Positions 34,154 through 42,486 of a stretch of 61,637 nucleotides of DNA are shown piece after piece. The notes beneath the pieces were generated by a model. The model ran no database searches. It was not told the origin of the DNA and was given only the letters and a program-made list of their open reading frames with translations. Source of the DNA: Alteribacillus iranensis (GTDB lineage Bacteria; Bacillota; Bacilli; Bacillales; Marinococcaceae); assembly GCF_900113025.1 (NCBI RefSeq), contig NZ_FONT01000002.1:442201-503837 (forward strand), in the 5' to 3' direction. The position numbers were made by a program, and so were the translations under genes. Every line of letters begins with the position of its first letter. Position 1 is the first letter of the stretch.

Positions 34154-34387
34154 CCCTCCCCGCTGCGGGTAACATTCGCGCGCTTCCCTGACCTCCTTAA
34201 TCCTTTCCCTCTCCTTTCGGGCAACTTCCTCCTCTTTGCTTGACCTCCCTTGCTTGATGTACCTCTCTCTGGGCACGGTTCAACTGCTTGCGTGACTTCT
34301 TTCTGGGCTCCCTCCCCGATTCGGGTAACATTCGCACGCTTCCCTGACCTCCTTAATCCTTTCCCTCTCCTTTCGAGCAACTTCCTC
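34154..34387. repeat. Direct repeat pair of 78 bp, 156 bp apart
   Basis: CCCTCCCCGCTGCGGGTAAC to CAACTTCCTC (34154-34231) returns at 34310-34387 with six or seven substitutions. The gap between nhaC and the ABC permease (33983-34451) holds this and nothing else apart from the terminator at 34406-34442. On the minus strand both copies are purine-rich (GAGGAAGTTGC, GGAGAGGGAAAGG). An open frame through both copies (34108-34422) reads a repeated basic peptide but lacks a ribosome site. Confidence 0.85.
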
Positions 34388-34405
34388 AGTTCCAAATCAT
34401 TGAAA

Positions 34406-34442
34406 AAGCTTGCAACCTCCACGAAGGAAGGAATGCAAGCTT
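34406..34442 (-). terminator. Terminator of the amino acid ABC operon
   Basis: AAGCTTGCA and TGCAAGCTT are perfect nine-base arms around a 19-base loop. On the minus strand TTTTTC follows. It lies ten bases past the last permease gene. Confidence 0.88.
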
Positions 34443-34451
34443 AAGGATGAG

Positions 34452-35171
34452 TTATGCGGTGTTACTAGCACGGCCTTCAAAAGTTCTGGCCCGCTTTTCT
34501 ATTCTTGCTAAGATAATTTCAAAAATAATACTGAGAAGCCAATAGATAAGAGCTGCGACTAAATACGTTTCTAAAAACCGGTAGCCATCATTTGCAATCA
34601 CTCTGGAAATCCCTAAAACATCCATGATGCCAATAGTAAAGGCGAGGGCGGATGCTTTGATTAACATGATAAAGTGGTTCCCAAGGTTAGGGAGTGCCGT
34701 AACGAACGCTTGCGGAAGAATAATCCGGTACATGCCTTGGAATGTCGTCATTCCTACAGCCTTCGCGGCTTCCAGCTGTCCTTTGTCGACCGACTGGATG
34801 GCGCTTCGTACCACTTCCGTTAAATAAGAAGCAGAGTTGATGCTGTATGCAATGAGTGCAATAACGAGCGGTGACATGATATCAGGATTGAGCCCCCATT
34901 GAAACGTATCATTCAAGGATAGAATGAGCATAGGAAGCCCGTAAAAAAACACAAACAATTGTACAATTAAAGGAGTGCCTCGGAAAAAAGACACGAAGAG
35001 AACAGTGAGCTGATGGAGTACCGGTACGCGATATATACGAAAAAAAGCTAAGATCGTTCCGATGACTAAGCCGACAATCATCGCAACAATGGTGACCAAC
35101 AACGTATAGGGCACACCTTGTAAGATCTTAGGCACCTGTTCTAACGCAAATTGTAGATCTATACCTGCCAT
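34452..35171 (-). CDS. Amino acid ABC transporter permease (TcyM-like)
   Basis: The 239-residue permease of the polar amino acid (His/Glu/Gln/cystine) family has five membrane segments. The ATPase-contacting EAA loop is EAAKAVGMTTFQGMYRIILP near residue 135, and FVSFFRGTPLIVQLFVFFYG near 60 is the family N-terminal signature. It is the last gene of a four-gene importer, paired with the permease at 35190-35888 with which it should form a heterodimer. The gene order (ATPase, binding protein, two permeases) and sequence resemble the cystine importers TcyJKLMN of B. subtilis. GAAGGGGC lies upstream of the ATG. Confidence 0.88.
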   Translation of the reverse strand: MAGIDLQFALEQVPKILQGVPYTLLVTIVAMIVGLVIGTILAFFRIYRVPVLHQLTVLFVSFFRGTPLIVQLFVFFYGLPMLILSLNDTFQWGLNPDIMSPLVIALIAYSINSASYLTEVVRSAIQSVDKGQLEAAKAVGMTTFQGMYRIILPQAFVTALPNLGNHFIMLIKASALAFTIGIMDVLGISRVIANDGYRFLETYLVAALIYWLLSIIFEIILARIEKRARTFEGRASNTA

Positions 35172-35189
35172 AGTTGCCCCTTCTTTCCG

Positions 35190-35888
35190 TTAATTCGATA
35201 TGCCTGCATGTTTCTTTCTCTGCGACCGTTCGATCCATAGAATGACCAATTCGATGAGGATACAAATAATCCAATACACGACCGCGATCGCTACATATAT
35301 TTGAAACATGCCGACGCCGTAATTGTTTCCGAGAATGAGTTTGACTTGTCCCATAATATCGATAATACCGATCGTAAATGCGAGCGCCGTGTCTTTCAAC
35401 AGTTCAATGGTGTGGTTTCCTACGTTAGGCAGAGCCACACGAAACGCTTGCGGGATAAGAATGCGCCGTAACGCTTGGGGATACGTCATCCCTACACTGT
35501 ACGCGGCTTCGAGCTGTTCTTTCCCAACCGACAAGTAGGAAGACCGAAACACTTCGGACAAATAAGCGCCTGTATGTAAAGAGAACGTGATGACAACGAA
35601 CACAAAACGAGACCAATGATTAATATCGATCCCAAACGTTAATAAAAGCTGCGGAATACCAAAGTATACGAGAAATAATTGCACGATCAATGGCGTACTT
35701 CTCGTGAACGACAAATAAACGGTAGCCAGCTGATGGAGAACAGGTATTTTTTCAATGCGGATAAACGCGATCACAATACCGATCAACATAGCAAAAATAA
35801 GAGAAACGACAAGCATAGCTAACGTGAGAGGCAAACGGTCGAGCACTTGCCCCAATATATTGATCCAGTCACTGAGCCCAAATGTCAT
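35190..35888 (-). CDS. Amino acid ABC transporter permease (TcyL-like)
   Basis: This 232-residue permease is the partner of the next gene. It has YLSFTRSTPLIVQLFLVYFG at about 58-77 and the EAA loop EAAYSVGMTYPQALRRILIP near 130, then five membrane segments as usual for HisM/HisQ-type subunits. The GTGAGGTGAACGCAT ribosome site overlaps the end of the binding-protein gene, 11 bases upstream, so translation is coupled. It probably forms the membrane channel of a cystine or other sulfur amino acid importer together with the 34452-35171 product. Substrate specificity is set by the binding protein and is not provable from this subunit. Confidence 0.88.
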   Translation of the reverse strand: MTFGLSDWINILGQVLDRLPLTLAMLVVSLIFAMLIGIVIAFIRIEKIPVLHQLATVYLSFTRSTPLIVQLFLVYFGIPQLLLTFGIDINHWSRFVFVVITFSLHTGAYLSEVFRSSYLSVGKEQLEAAYSVGMTYPQALRRILIPQAFRVALPNVGNHTIELLKDTALAFTIGIIDIMGQVKLILGNNYGVGMFQIYVAIAVVYWIICILIELVILWIERSQRKKHAGISN

Positions 35889-35899
35889 ATGCGTTCACC

Positions 35900-36736
35900 T
35901 CACTCATATTGAAAGCCTTCTACCGAAATGTCTTCTAAATCATCGAAGAAGTTCACTCCAAACCATTTTTCGGCAAGTTCAGGAAGTGTCCCATCTTCAA
36001 TTAATTCTTCCGTGACGTGATTGATTTCTTCCGCGAGTTCCTCGTGATCCGGTTGAAACACGACATACACCGGTTCTTTGGATACGATCCCGCCCACTTT
36101 CAAATCAAGCTGAAGATTTTTTTGGATCGCTTCAAACGTCGTAATATTGAGAAACACCGCATCGGATCTGCCGCTTTCCACCCGTTTTAAGTTATTTTCA
36201 TTCGACGGATTATCGACCGTCGTTAAAGGAATCGGTGGATCATTCTGCTCGTTATACGCGTTTAAAATCGAGCGAAGTCCGCCGCTTGCGGAGACGGGAG
36301 CCAATTCTTTGTCCGTCATATCATCCAACGACTCAATGTTATTTGTGTCTTTATGAACAATCAGCCCGGTCATGGAATAGCCGTACGGTGTTTCGGGATA
36401 TAGAAATTTCTCTTCTCGTTCCGGGTTACTGAAAAACCAATTAATGGCCATATCAAATTTCCCGGCGCCGACTCCAATGAGATTCGATTCTTCCTCTCCC
36501 CACACATATTTGAATTCATATTGCGGGAGTCTTTCATCTACTGCTTTTAAATACTCGATATCATAGCCGGTCGGTTCATTGTTTTCATCGTTTCGTAGAA
36601 AAGGAGGGTTGACTTCCGCGCTGACAGCGACCTGGATGATTTCTTTTCCATCATTCGCAGTTCCCTGTACACCCGAACATCCGCTCATCAGTACAGAAAG
36701 GACTACCATGACAAAAAGTATTCTGATTGCTTTCAT
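35900..36736 (-). CDS. Amino acid ABC transporter substrate-binding lipoprotein
   Basis: The 278-residue protein has a lipoprotein signal (MKAIRILFVMVVLSVLMSGC, lipobox LMSGC with Cys at 20), so it is anchored outside the membrane. The SBP_bac_3 fold follows: EVNPPFLRNDENNEPTGYDI near 38-57, FDMAINWFFSNPEREEKFLY near 105, SASGGLRSILNAYNEQ (the amino-acid-binding segment) and a C-terminal ELIEDGTLPELAEKWFGVNF. It resembles cystine/glutamine binders. In cystine binders an Arg and an Asp clamp the alpha-carboxyl and amino groups, but I cannot verify those positions without alignment. GTAGGAGGACGAGGAG precedes the ATG. Confidence 0.88.
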   Translation of the reverse strand: MKAIRILFVMVVLSVLMSGCSGVQGTANDGKEIIQVAVSAEVNPPFLRNDENNEPTGYDIEYLKAVDERLPQYEFKYVWGEEESNLIGVGAGKFDMAINWFFSNPEREEKFLYPETPYGYSMTGLIVHKDTNNIESLDDMTDKELAPVSASGGLRSILNAYNEQNDPPIPLTTVDNPSNENNLKRVESGRSDAVFLNITTFEAIQKNLQLDLKVGGIVSKEPVYVVFQPDHEELAEEINHVTEELIEDGTLPELAEKWFGVNFFDDLEDISVEGFQYE

Positions 36737-36751
36737 CTCCTCGTCCTCCTA

Positions 36752-37504
36752 CTAAATGATAAAGTCGGGCTCTTGATGGATTCGTTTTAAGAAACGTTTC
36801 GTCCGTTCATGCGAGGGATGAACCAGAACATCCGCCGGCTTCCCTTTTTCCACGACTTCTCCTTGATCCATAAAAACCACTTGATCGGAAACACTGCGCG
36901 CAAACTCTATTTCATGTGTCACAATGACCATCGTCATCCCTTGTTTCGCAATATCTTTGATAATCGCCAAAATATCACCAACAATTTCCGGGTCAAGCGC
37001 CGAAGTGGGCTCGTCAAAAAGAAGAACAGCCGGATTCATCGCCATCGCCCGGGCAATTCCAACCCGCTGCTGTTGTCCGCCTGATAATTCATTTGGATAC
37101 GCCTGTTTTCGTTCCGAGAGACCGACTTGTTTCAAAAAAGATTCTGCTACTTCTTCCGCTTCTGATTTCGGCATTTTTTTCGCGATCATTAAGCCTTCTG
37201 TTATGTTTTCAAGCGCTGTTTTATTTTTAAACAAGTTGTACTGCTGAAACACCATGGACGATTGCTGGCGCAGCGTATGAATCTGCTTTTTAGACACATG
37301 CTTCGCATCAATATCTACTTTATTAATAGACAATTGACCGCTGCTCGGTTTTTCTAAATAATTCATGCAGCGTAGCAGCGTCGTTTTTCCCGAACCGCTG
37401 GGACCGACAATCGACAGGACTTCCCCTTGTTTCACCTCAATATCTATCCCTTTTAGCACGTGAGTATCTCCGTAATATTTATGTAGATTCGAAACAGTAA
37501 GCAT
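36752..37504 (-). CDS. Amino acid ABC transporter ATP-binding protein (TcyN-like)
   Basis: The 250-residue ATPase energises the importer. All motifs are present: Walker [13 protein letters not shown] (about 34-45), Q-loop VFQQYNLF, signature [14 protein letters not shown], Walker [15 protein letters not shown] and H-loop VTHE. It is the first gene of the operon and shares a 135-base intergenic region with the divergent acyl-CoA-dehydrogenase-like gene at 37640. AAGGTGAT is upstream of the ATG. A divergent sulfur-type oxidoreductase supports a sulfur amino acid as cargo. No S-box or other riboswitch is visible in the divergent region. Confidence 0.9.
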   Translation of the reverse strand: MLTVSNLHKYYGDTHVLKGIDIEVKQGEVLSIVGPSGSGKTTLLRCMNYLEKPSSGQLSINKVDIDAKHVSKKQIHTLRQQSSMVFQQYNLFKNKTALENITEGLMIAKKMPKSEAEEVAESFLKQVGLSERKQAYPNELSGGQQQRVGIARAMAMNPAVLLFDEPTSALDPEIVGDILAIIKDIAKQGMTMVIVTHEIEFARSVSDQVVFMDQGEVVEKGKPADVLVHPSHERTKRFLKRIHQEPDFII

Positions 37505-37574
37505 CGGATCATCACCTTTTTACGTTATCATTTGAATTAATTTATCATAGTAAATCCGATATGTAAAGTATGTT

Positions 37575-37603
37575 TTGAAAACCTTAATATGTTACTATAA
37601 AAT
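37575..37603 (+). promoter_or_regulatory. SigA-type promoter of the acyl-CoA-dehydrogenase-like gene
   Basis: TTGAAA (37575-37580), 17 bases, TAAAAT (37598-37603) is a good vegetative promoter about 37 bases before the ATG at 37640. The opposite strand has a weaker TTTACA-N17-TAAATT for the ABC operon that overlaps it, so the two promoters are back to back. Confidence 0.6.
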
Positions 37604-37639
37604 CAAAGTGATAACCATTTAAATGAAGGATGATAGAGA

Positions 37640-38794
37640 ATGAATCTACTCGAGTGTCACAGCCAAGAAGAACGCATCGCCCTCTTAGAAAAACACGTAG
37701 AACCCTTCCGCGAACGTGCGGATAAACATGATAAGGAAGGGACTTTCCCTCACGAAAACTTTGAAACCTTGCAAGAGATAAAATATCCCGCATTAACCAT
37801 TCCGAAAACTTACGGAGGCGGCGGAATTAATTTAAAAGAAATGCTTGAGCTGCAGGAAGTGATCGCAAAAGCAGACGGAGCGACCGCTCTTTCCATCGGC
37901 TGGCACATGGGGATTGTCATGCAGCTGGGTGAAAATAACGCCTGGAACGAAGAAACGTATCGAGAAGTTGCCGAAGACATTGTCGCAAATGGCTCGTTGC
38001 TTAATAATACAGCAAGTGAACCTGCAACAGGGAGCCCCACTCGCGGAGGCCGTCCGGAAACAACGGCAGTGAAAACGGACAACGGCTGGACGATCACCGG
38101 TCGCAAAACGTTCACCACACTTGCGCCGATCTTGAGGTATTTCGTCGTAAGTGCCGGCATTGAAGGAACAGACAAGGTCGGAAACTTCCTCGTCCGCCGT
38201 GAATTACCTGGCGTGTCGATTAACTACACGTGGAATATGCTGGGAATGCGCGCGACAGGAAGTGAAGATCTCATTCTAGAGAACGTGGAGCTGCGTGAAG
38301 AGGACTTTGTCCAAGAAATCGTTCCCGGGAGCAAAGAACCAGCCGGCTGGCTTCTTCATGTACCTGTCTGCTATTTAGGGATTGCCGAAGCGGCTCTCGA
38401 CTACAGCGCCCGCTACGCGCAGGACTACTCTCCAAACAGCATCAAAGGGACCATTTCCGAGCTTCCAAACGTCAAACAAAAAATCGGAGAAGCCGAATTG
38501 CTCTTGTTGCGCAGCCGTCATTTCCTTTATTCGGTGTCCGCCAAATGGGACCGCTCTTCTCGGGAGGAACGGATGGACATGAGAACCGAATTGGCAGCGG
38601 TCAAACACTCCGTCGTCAATGACGCACTCGAAGCAGTCGACCTCTCCATGAGAGTGGTAGGAGCGAAAAGCTTGTCTCTTGAAAATCCACTCCAACGCCA
38701 CTACCGAGACGTCAGAGCAGGACTTCACAACCCACCGATGGATGACATGACGATCATGCAGCTTGCTACCGACGCCTACACCCGAAATCAATAA
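37640..38794 (+). CDS. Acyl-CoA dehydrogenase family protein, SfnB-like
   Basis: The 384-residue flavoprotein has the acyl-CoA dehydrogenase fold. The N-terminal helical domain includes KYPALTIPKTYGGGGINLKE and DGATALSIGWHMGI. The FAD/substrate core has NTASEPATGSPTRGGRPETT and TGRKTFTTLAPILRYFVVSA, and the C-terminal domain has VDLSMRVVGAKSLSLENPLQ and RHYRDVRAGLHNPP. The PTRGG...TTA stretch resembles SfnB/DszC-type FMN oxidoreductases rather than fatty-acid dehydrogenases, which carry a catalytic Glu not evident here. Being divergent from a cystine-type ABC importer, it may act in organosulfur use. It could alternatively supply the missing desaturation step for the 16-24 kb operon. GAAGGATGATAGAGA lies upstream of the start. 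Confidence 0.82.
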   Translation: MNLLECHSQEERIALLEKHVEPFRERADKHDKEGTFPHENFETLQEIKYPALTIPKTYGGGGINLKEMLELQEVIAKADGATALSIGWHMGIVMQLGENNAWNEETYREVAEDIVANGSLLNNTASEPATGSPTRGGRPETTAVKTDNGWTITGRKTFTTLAPILRYFVVSAGIEGTDKVGNFLVRRELPGVSINYTWNMLGMRATGSEDLILENVELREEDFVQEIVPGSKEPAGWLLHVPVCYLGIAEAALDYSARYAQDYSPNSIKGTISELPNVKQKIGEAELLLLRSRHFLYSVSAKWDRSSREERMDMRTELAAVKHSVVNDALEAVDLSMRVVGAKSLSLENPLQRHYRDVRAGLHNPPMDDMTIMQLATDAYTRNQ

Positions 38795-38796
38795 GA

Positions 38797-39110
38797 AAAG
38801 CGGAGGCGTCTGTTTATCGGCGACAAGCGCTGGAGACCCGCCAAGGTGGCTTTGCCGCCGCAGTGTGGGTTGAAGCGATCTCGAGCCGATGACGCCTGCA
38901 GCTAGACAATAAGAAAAGCGGAGGCGTCCCGCTCAGACGCGATAGGTTCTGGAGGGGCAGCAAAGAAAGGTGCTCTTTCCTTTCATTGTCTGCACCGAAG
39001 AAACCCAGAGCGTCTGGGCGCTGAAGCTAGACAATAAGAAAAGCGGAAGCGTCCTGGCTTCACAGGACGTAGGTGTGCTTGATCCGACGAACGGACGAGC
39101 ACACCTTTTT
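38797..39110. repeat. Three tandem pieces of the dispersed repeat
   Basis: Copies start with (A)ATAAGAAAAGCGGAGGCGTC at about 38793, 38908 and 39035 (the last reads GGAAGCGTC). The first two end with CTAGACA, giving units of about 115 and 127 bases. Words such as CTCGAGCCGATG and GCTGAAGCTAGACAA are shared with 4.1, 9.1 and 58.0 kb. The repeat starts right after the stop codon of the acyl-CoA dehydrogenase-like gene. Confidence 0.82.
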
Positions 39111-39456
39111 TTGCCTACTTCACTTCTTGGAAGAAGTTATTCCTAGCTTCGTTTTCTGATTCGTTGTATCGCTTAATGGGGTAACGCTTCTCCTCCATGG
39201 GCGGATTAGGAAGGAGGAAGAAAGGATTATTTTGTATCCGCTCTTTTTCCTATGTAACCATACATATGTGCGATGGCCATGAGATACAGGCAAAACGTTT
39301 CCCCATGACAAACCCACATTTTATTCCACTGACCCGGTCCTTTCCCGCAAAATAAGGCATGCCCTTTGTTCTTGACTTGTCCCTGTTTATTTAATCATCT
39401 TATGGACATGCGAAAGCATCATTGTTTGTTCCAACCAATATCATTTCTTTTCTCCT

Positions 39457-39567
39457 CTAATCGATAGGAGCATGTCCTTCAACCTGCGTCACGTCACCGT
39501 CTTCCTTCCCTTCCACCTTTTGATATCCTACACCAAATAATTGGGTGATGCCTATCCATAAAAACAT
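39457..39567 (-). pseudogene. C-terminal remnant of a membrane protein
   Basis: A 36-codon stretch on the minus strand reads MFLWIGITQLFGVGYQKVEG and ends in a hydrophilic, acidic tail. That looks like the last membrane helix and cytoplasmic tail of a transporter. A second piece (CLYLMAIAHMYGYIGKRADT, around 39231-39290) has the same look in another frame. Neither has a usable start, so this is probably a decayed permease gene. The rest of 39111-39616 holds nothing I can name. Confidence 0.25.
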
Positions 39568-39616
39568 GTATGTATGTCTTATTAGTTAATTTCCATTACA
39601 TAATGACAAATATATA

Positions 39617-39645
39617 TTGCATAAAGACATTATATGGATTACTAT
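39617..39645 (+). promoter_or_regulatory. Candidate promoter of the membrane protein/XRE pair
   Basis: TTGCAT (39617-39622), 17 bases, TACTAT (39640-39645), 26 bases ahead of the start codon of the next gene. Both hexamers match SigA consensus at four or five of six positions. Confidence 0.5.
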
Positions 39646-39671
39646 GAAGTTAGCTCAAAAAGGGGGAAGGC

Positions 39672-40208
39672 ATGATGGGGTTTTTAAACTCAAAGATTCA
39701 AGATGAACGGGTCCTTCATACTAAGTACAAAATTTACTCAGAAATTTACATCCTGGTCATCATAATATGCGGTATCTCGGCTCTACTGAAACGTTATGTG
39801 TATGATCTGACTATTGAGCATATGTTCACTGAGTTCATTATTCTTCTTGCTGGTGCTATCTATTATGTAGTTCGATCTGTGATGTTAGGTATTTTTTCTG
39901 CGGACGTAGAAATGCATGACCAGAAAAGCAAGCATTCTATGCGAAAGAAAACCCTAATTTACAGTGTTGTATTCGGACTTGGTATCGCCCTTTTCATGGG
40001 TGTGAACAGTGCTGTGCGATACGCAGAGGGGCCGGGCCAGAGTATAGAATATTTTTTTATAACCGCTTTCGGCTCACTGATGATCTATTTGCCATTCTTT
40101 GTCATTATCCTTGTCGTTGGTAATGAAGTAGGCAAACGAATGAGCGATAAGGCAGTAAACAAAATGCTTGATGCGGATGATTCTGGTGATAACGATGAAA
40201 AACATTAA
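39672..40208 (+). CDS. Four-helix membrane protein (DUF6773-like)
   Basis: The 178-residue protein has four predicted membrane segments: IYILVIIICGISALL (about 28-42), FTEFIILLAGAIYYVVRSV (about 55-73), TLIYSVVFGLGIALFMGV (about 95-112) and FGSLMIYLPFFVIILVVG (about 133-150). The tail DADDSGDNDEKH is acidic. It overlaps the following XRE regulator by 14 bases. Small membrane proteins coupled to a Cro/CI-type regulator like this are common in Firmicutes, where the membrane partner may hold or sense for the regulator. I assign the DUF6773 name from memory of the fold pattern, not from a search. GGGGGAAGG precedes the start. Confidence 0.72.
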   Translation: MMGFLNSKIQDERVLHTKYKIYSEIYILVIIICGISALLKRYVYDLTIEHMFTEFIILLAGAIYYVVRSVMLGIFSADVEMHDQKSKHSMRKKTLIYSVVFGLGIALFMGVNSAVRYAEGPGQSIEYFFITAFGSLMIYLPFFVIILVVGNEVGKRMSDKAVNKMLDADDSGDNDEKH

Positions 40209-40401
40209 ACTGAAAATGGCACGGGTCGAGCATGACTTATCCCAGGCAGAACTCGCAAACCGTGTGGGGGTCTCACGCCAGACGATCGGACTTATCGAGC
40301 TCGGTAAATACAACCCCACTCTTAATCTGTGCCTGGCAATCTGTCACACGCTTGGCAAAACACTTGATGAATTGTTTTGGGAAGAACTGGATAATGAATA
40401 G
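40195..40401 (+). CDS. XRE-family (Cro/CI-type) regulator
   Basis: The 68-residue protein is essentially one helix-turn-helix domain: KLKMARVEHDLSQAELANRV, then GVSRQTIGLIELGKYNPTLN and LCLAICHTLGKTLDELFWEE. I start at the ATG at 40195 because family members begin MKNxxxxMR and GGTGAT lies just upstream. The frame is open 27 bases further. The overlap with the membrane-protein gene makes co-translation certain. It should bind DNA as a dimer, most simply at its own promoter (39600-39660). The same membrane-protein/XRE arrangement is found at 58798-59594. Confidence 0.88.
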   Translation: MKNIKLKMARVEHDLSQAELANRVGVSRQTIGLIELGKYNPTLNLCLAICHTLGKTLDELFWEELDNE

Positions 40402-40496
40402 AGGAGAAACATGAGGAAATGAATGAATGGAAGCAAAACGTACGACAAACGGATTTTCACCCTGCAACTCGTAAATATTATTTATCTTTTAAAAAA

Positions 40497-40536
40497 GTCA
40501 TCCTCTCTCTTTTACATTCAATAGAGGGAGGATGAC
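40497..40536. terminator. Bidirectional terminator-like hairpin
   Basis: GTCATCCTCTCT and TAGAGGGAGGATGAC pair over 11 to 12 positions around a short loop. On the minus strand TTTTTT follows; on the plus strand TCTGTAATT follows. It lies between the XRE gene and the convergent small membrane protein gene. Confidence 0.7.
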
Positions 40537-40764
40537 TCTGTAATTATTGGATCGATTAATGGGGCCACGGATACATCCGCTGCCTCCCTATCTTGATAAC
40601 CTGCAACCTACTCATCACTTGATGGTTTGGCTTCTAAGGCGTATTTCAACTCTTCCTATCCCTCCACATGAACTGAAATGCCTTCTTACCATTATAATGA
40701 TCGTTGGAGGAGATACTTTTTCTGTTGGCAGTATCCTGAAATTACACCCGCAAGAATTGGCGAT

Positions 40765-41013
40765 TCATCTAGGGGTATCTTTTACAATTAGCTTAGAAGT
40801 TAAATACGCAAGGGTTGCTGCAAAAAATGCAATAAATAATGTAAGGGAAGGAGTGCCGCCATTGATCACCGTGTTATTGGTTAAAGGACCAGCTTGGTTC
40901 CAAGCACTCGTTATATCCGGAACATAAAAGACAGTCAACAAGTATCCTGTTACCATTTGAAATGCTGCAAACAAACATAGAAAACTAATTGCAAACACAA
41001 TATATTTTTTCAT
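40765..41013 (-). CDS. Small membrane protein of unknown function
   Basis: The 82-residue protein has two membrane segments, YIVFAISFLCLFAAFQMVTG (about 4-23) and LTLFIAFFAATLAYLTSKLI (about 57-76), joined by an outside loop of Asn/Thr-rich sequence. GGGAGAGATC is spaced nine bases before the ATG. I recall similar hypothetical proteins in Bacillus but no named family. It has no partner gene. The opposite-strand frame 40547-40927 is longer but lacks a ribosome site and is taken as a shadow. Confidence 0.68.
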   Translation of the reverse strand: MKKYIVFAISFLCLFAAFQMVTGYLLTVFYVPDITSAWNQAGPLTNNTVINGGTPSLTLFIAFFAATLAYLTSKLIVKDTPR

Positions 41014-41322
41014 GAAATGATCTCTCCCTTTGTTCTTTTTCTCTCTCTTTGAAGATAAGAATCATTCGTTCTTCACTATAGTAGATGATGTAGACACCGG
41101 CCTTTATTATCGAAAATATTCATTCAAAATCGAACTCCTATTGCTAGATCGCTAATAGTTTGTGATCCCACATCTATTGTTTTTCAGACATCCTTCCCCC
41201 TCAACCCATTATCCATTAGTTGAAGAACGTTTGTTTCTCCTTGATTTATTTTTTCTCGAAAGATCAAACAAACACGGTCATAACTACTCGTACCATCATT
41301 TTTATCTAAAGCCTTTTTTCAG

Positions 41323-41465
41323 CTATTCCACTTCTTTTTTTAAACGATCGATCTCTTTATTAAGAGTTACATAATCTTCCATTATTATAGCCTCGAAAAA
41401 CATTGTCTAAAAACTGTTTCATGAACATCGTTTACAGATAAATTAACCTGTTTTTCTTCCATCAT
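41323..41465 (-). pseudogene. Frameshifted small ORF
   Basis: AGAGGTGG precedes an ATG-ATG start reading MMEEKQVNLSVNDVHETVFR, which stops after 26 codons. If the run of five T's (minus strand, about 41390) had one more T, the frame would continue FFEAIIMEDYVTLNKEIDRL to a stop at 41323, about 47 residues in all. That looks like a small helical protein broken by a homopolymer slip, in the genome or in sequencing. The surrounding 41014-41777 (764 bases) holds no other gene I can support. A minus-strand frame near 41560-41690 reads somewhat like protein but has no start. Confidence 0.3.
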
Positions 41466-41777
41466 TTTACCACCTCTTTTTTTTCTCTTTGAATTTTTCT
41501 AGTAGACTATTACTATGTTCTTTTTCCATTTTATCTGTTCTTCGCTCGGAAACCATCACATCAATCCAAGCCTTTATACGTATCCTACTAAATGGATCGA
41601 TATTAGCACACCAATAATGACTTGCCCTTCAAATACTTTGAAATCGATAAAATCTCCATGTTTGTTTGAATTTACGATCGAGGAATCCAGCACGATTTTA
41701 TTAAATAGGGCAAAAACTATTTGAATTATGTTAATATTTGGTATACAACAATAAATATTTTAGAGAGGGAGATTCAT

Positions 41778-42059
41778 ATGGTGTTATACTTAGTGAAATA
41801 TACTTTAAAAGGCAATGATAAAGGGGTACATTTAAAGACTCCTCACATTGATTATCTAAAAAGACTATATGATGAGGGAACTTTACTGACGGCAGGATTG
41901 TTTACAGGCAAGGTAGGAGGGTATCTATTGTTTAAAACAGAGTCTTATGAAGAAACGCAAGCATTGATTGAGAAAGACCCCTACATCGTCCATGGGGTGA
42001 GAGACTTTGAAATTGAATCTTGGGATGTCTCACCGTTTCCTCTTAAAGTTGTTGAGTAA
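41778..42059 (+). CDS. YciI family protein
   Basis: The 93-residue protein has the YCII-related ferredoxin-like alpha+beta fold: VLYLVKYTLKGNDKG, then TPHIDYLKRLYDEGTLLTAG with the family His-Asp-like pair (H and D of HIDYL). It continues with GLFTGKVGGYLLFKTESYEE, IEKDPYIVHGVRDFEIESWD. Members act as small enzymes or dimeric accessory proteins of chlorophenol and other catabolic pathways, but most have no known role. The start is ATG at 41778 with GAGAGGGAG upstream. The frame continues 57 bases further without a ribosome site. It is monocistronic. Confidence 0.86.
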   Translation: MVLYLVKYTLKGNDKGVHLKTPHIDYLKRLYDEGTLLTAGLFTGKVGGYLLFKTESYEETQALIEKDPYIVHGVRDFEIESWDVSPFPLKVVE

Positions 42060-42173
42060 CCATCTTTTTAAAGCATACTGAATATTTTTTCACTACACCC
42101 AGATATAAGTAATAGGATTAAAACGAGAAGGCATACAATCCCCCTTTTTTATTCAAGGATTATTCTTATTCGA

Positions 42174-42377
42174 TTAAACTGCCCTTTCGTTGAAAACAAC
42201 TTCACACAATAAACCTCTATTTATCTCGTTCATCTTTGATAAAAGTGTGTACTTTACTTTTTCTGAAGTACATTCACGGATGGCGAGATCTTTGACGTCT
42301 TTATGCTGATACCCGCACTCGGAGCACAGCTGGCTGGACGGGAAATCTTTTAGTATGACAACGTACTTTTTTGCCAT
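42174..42377 (-). pseudogene. IS605-type TnpB remnant (zinc-finger region)
   Basis: FPSSQLCSECGYQHKDVKDL followed by AIREC is the C-terminal zinc-finger block of TnpB/OrfB proteins (CxxC, then normally a second CxxC further on). Only about 35 recognisable residues remain. The second Cys pair is lost and the frame runs on into unrelated codons. No TnpA, end hairpins or guide RNA end is visible around it, so it is the last scrap of an IS200/IS605 insertion. A plus-strand frame covers the same region but belongs to no gene. Confidence 0.75.
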
Positions 42378-42486
42378 ACTAATCGGCTTTGTACTTCAGC
42401 ATCGTATGCAAGAGAGACTAGTTAGAGCAAAGCAAGACAACTCGAAATCACTTTCCATCGCGGGGAGAGGTAGAAAGGGAGCAGTT

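Noticed and set aside
34108-34422. 104-codon minus-strand frame with a repeated basic peptide (RRGKGLRRSGKRANVT)
   Set aside because: It starts with a GTG inside the ABC-operon terminator, has no ribosome site, and the peptide repeat only mirrors the DNA repeat.
40547-40927. 126-codon plus-strand frame opposite the small membrane protein gene
   Set aside because: No ribosome site, no recognisable fold, and the minus-strand gene (40765-41013) has both a ribosome site and membrane helices.
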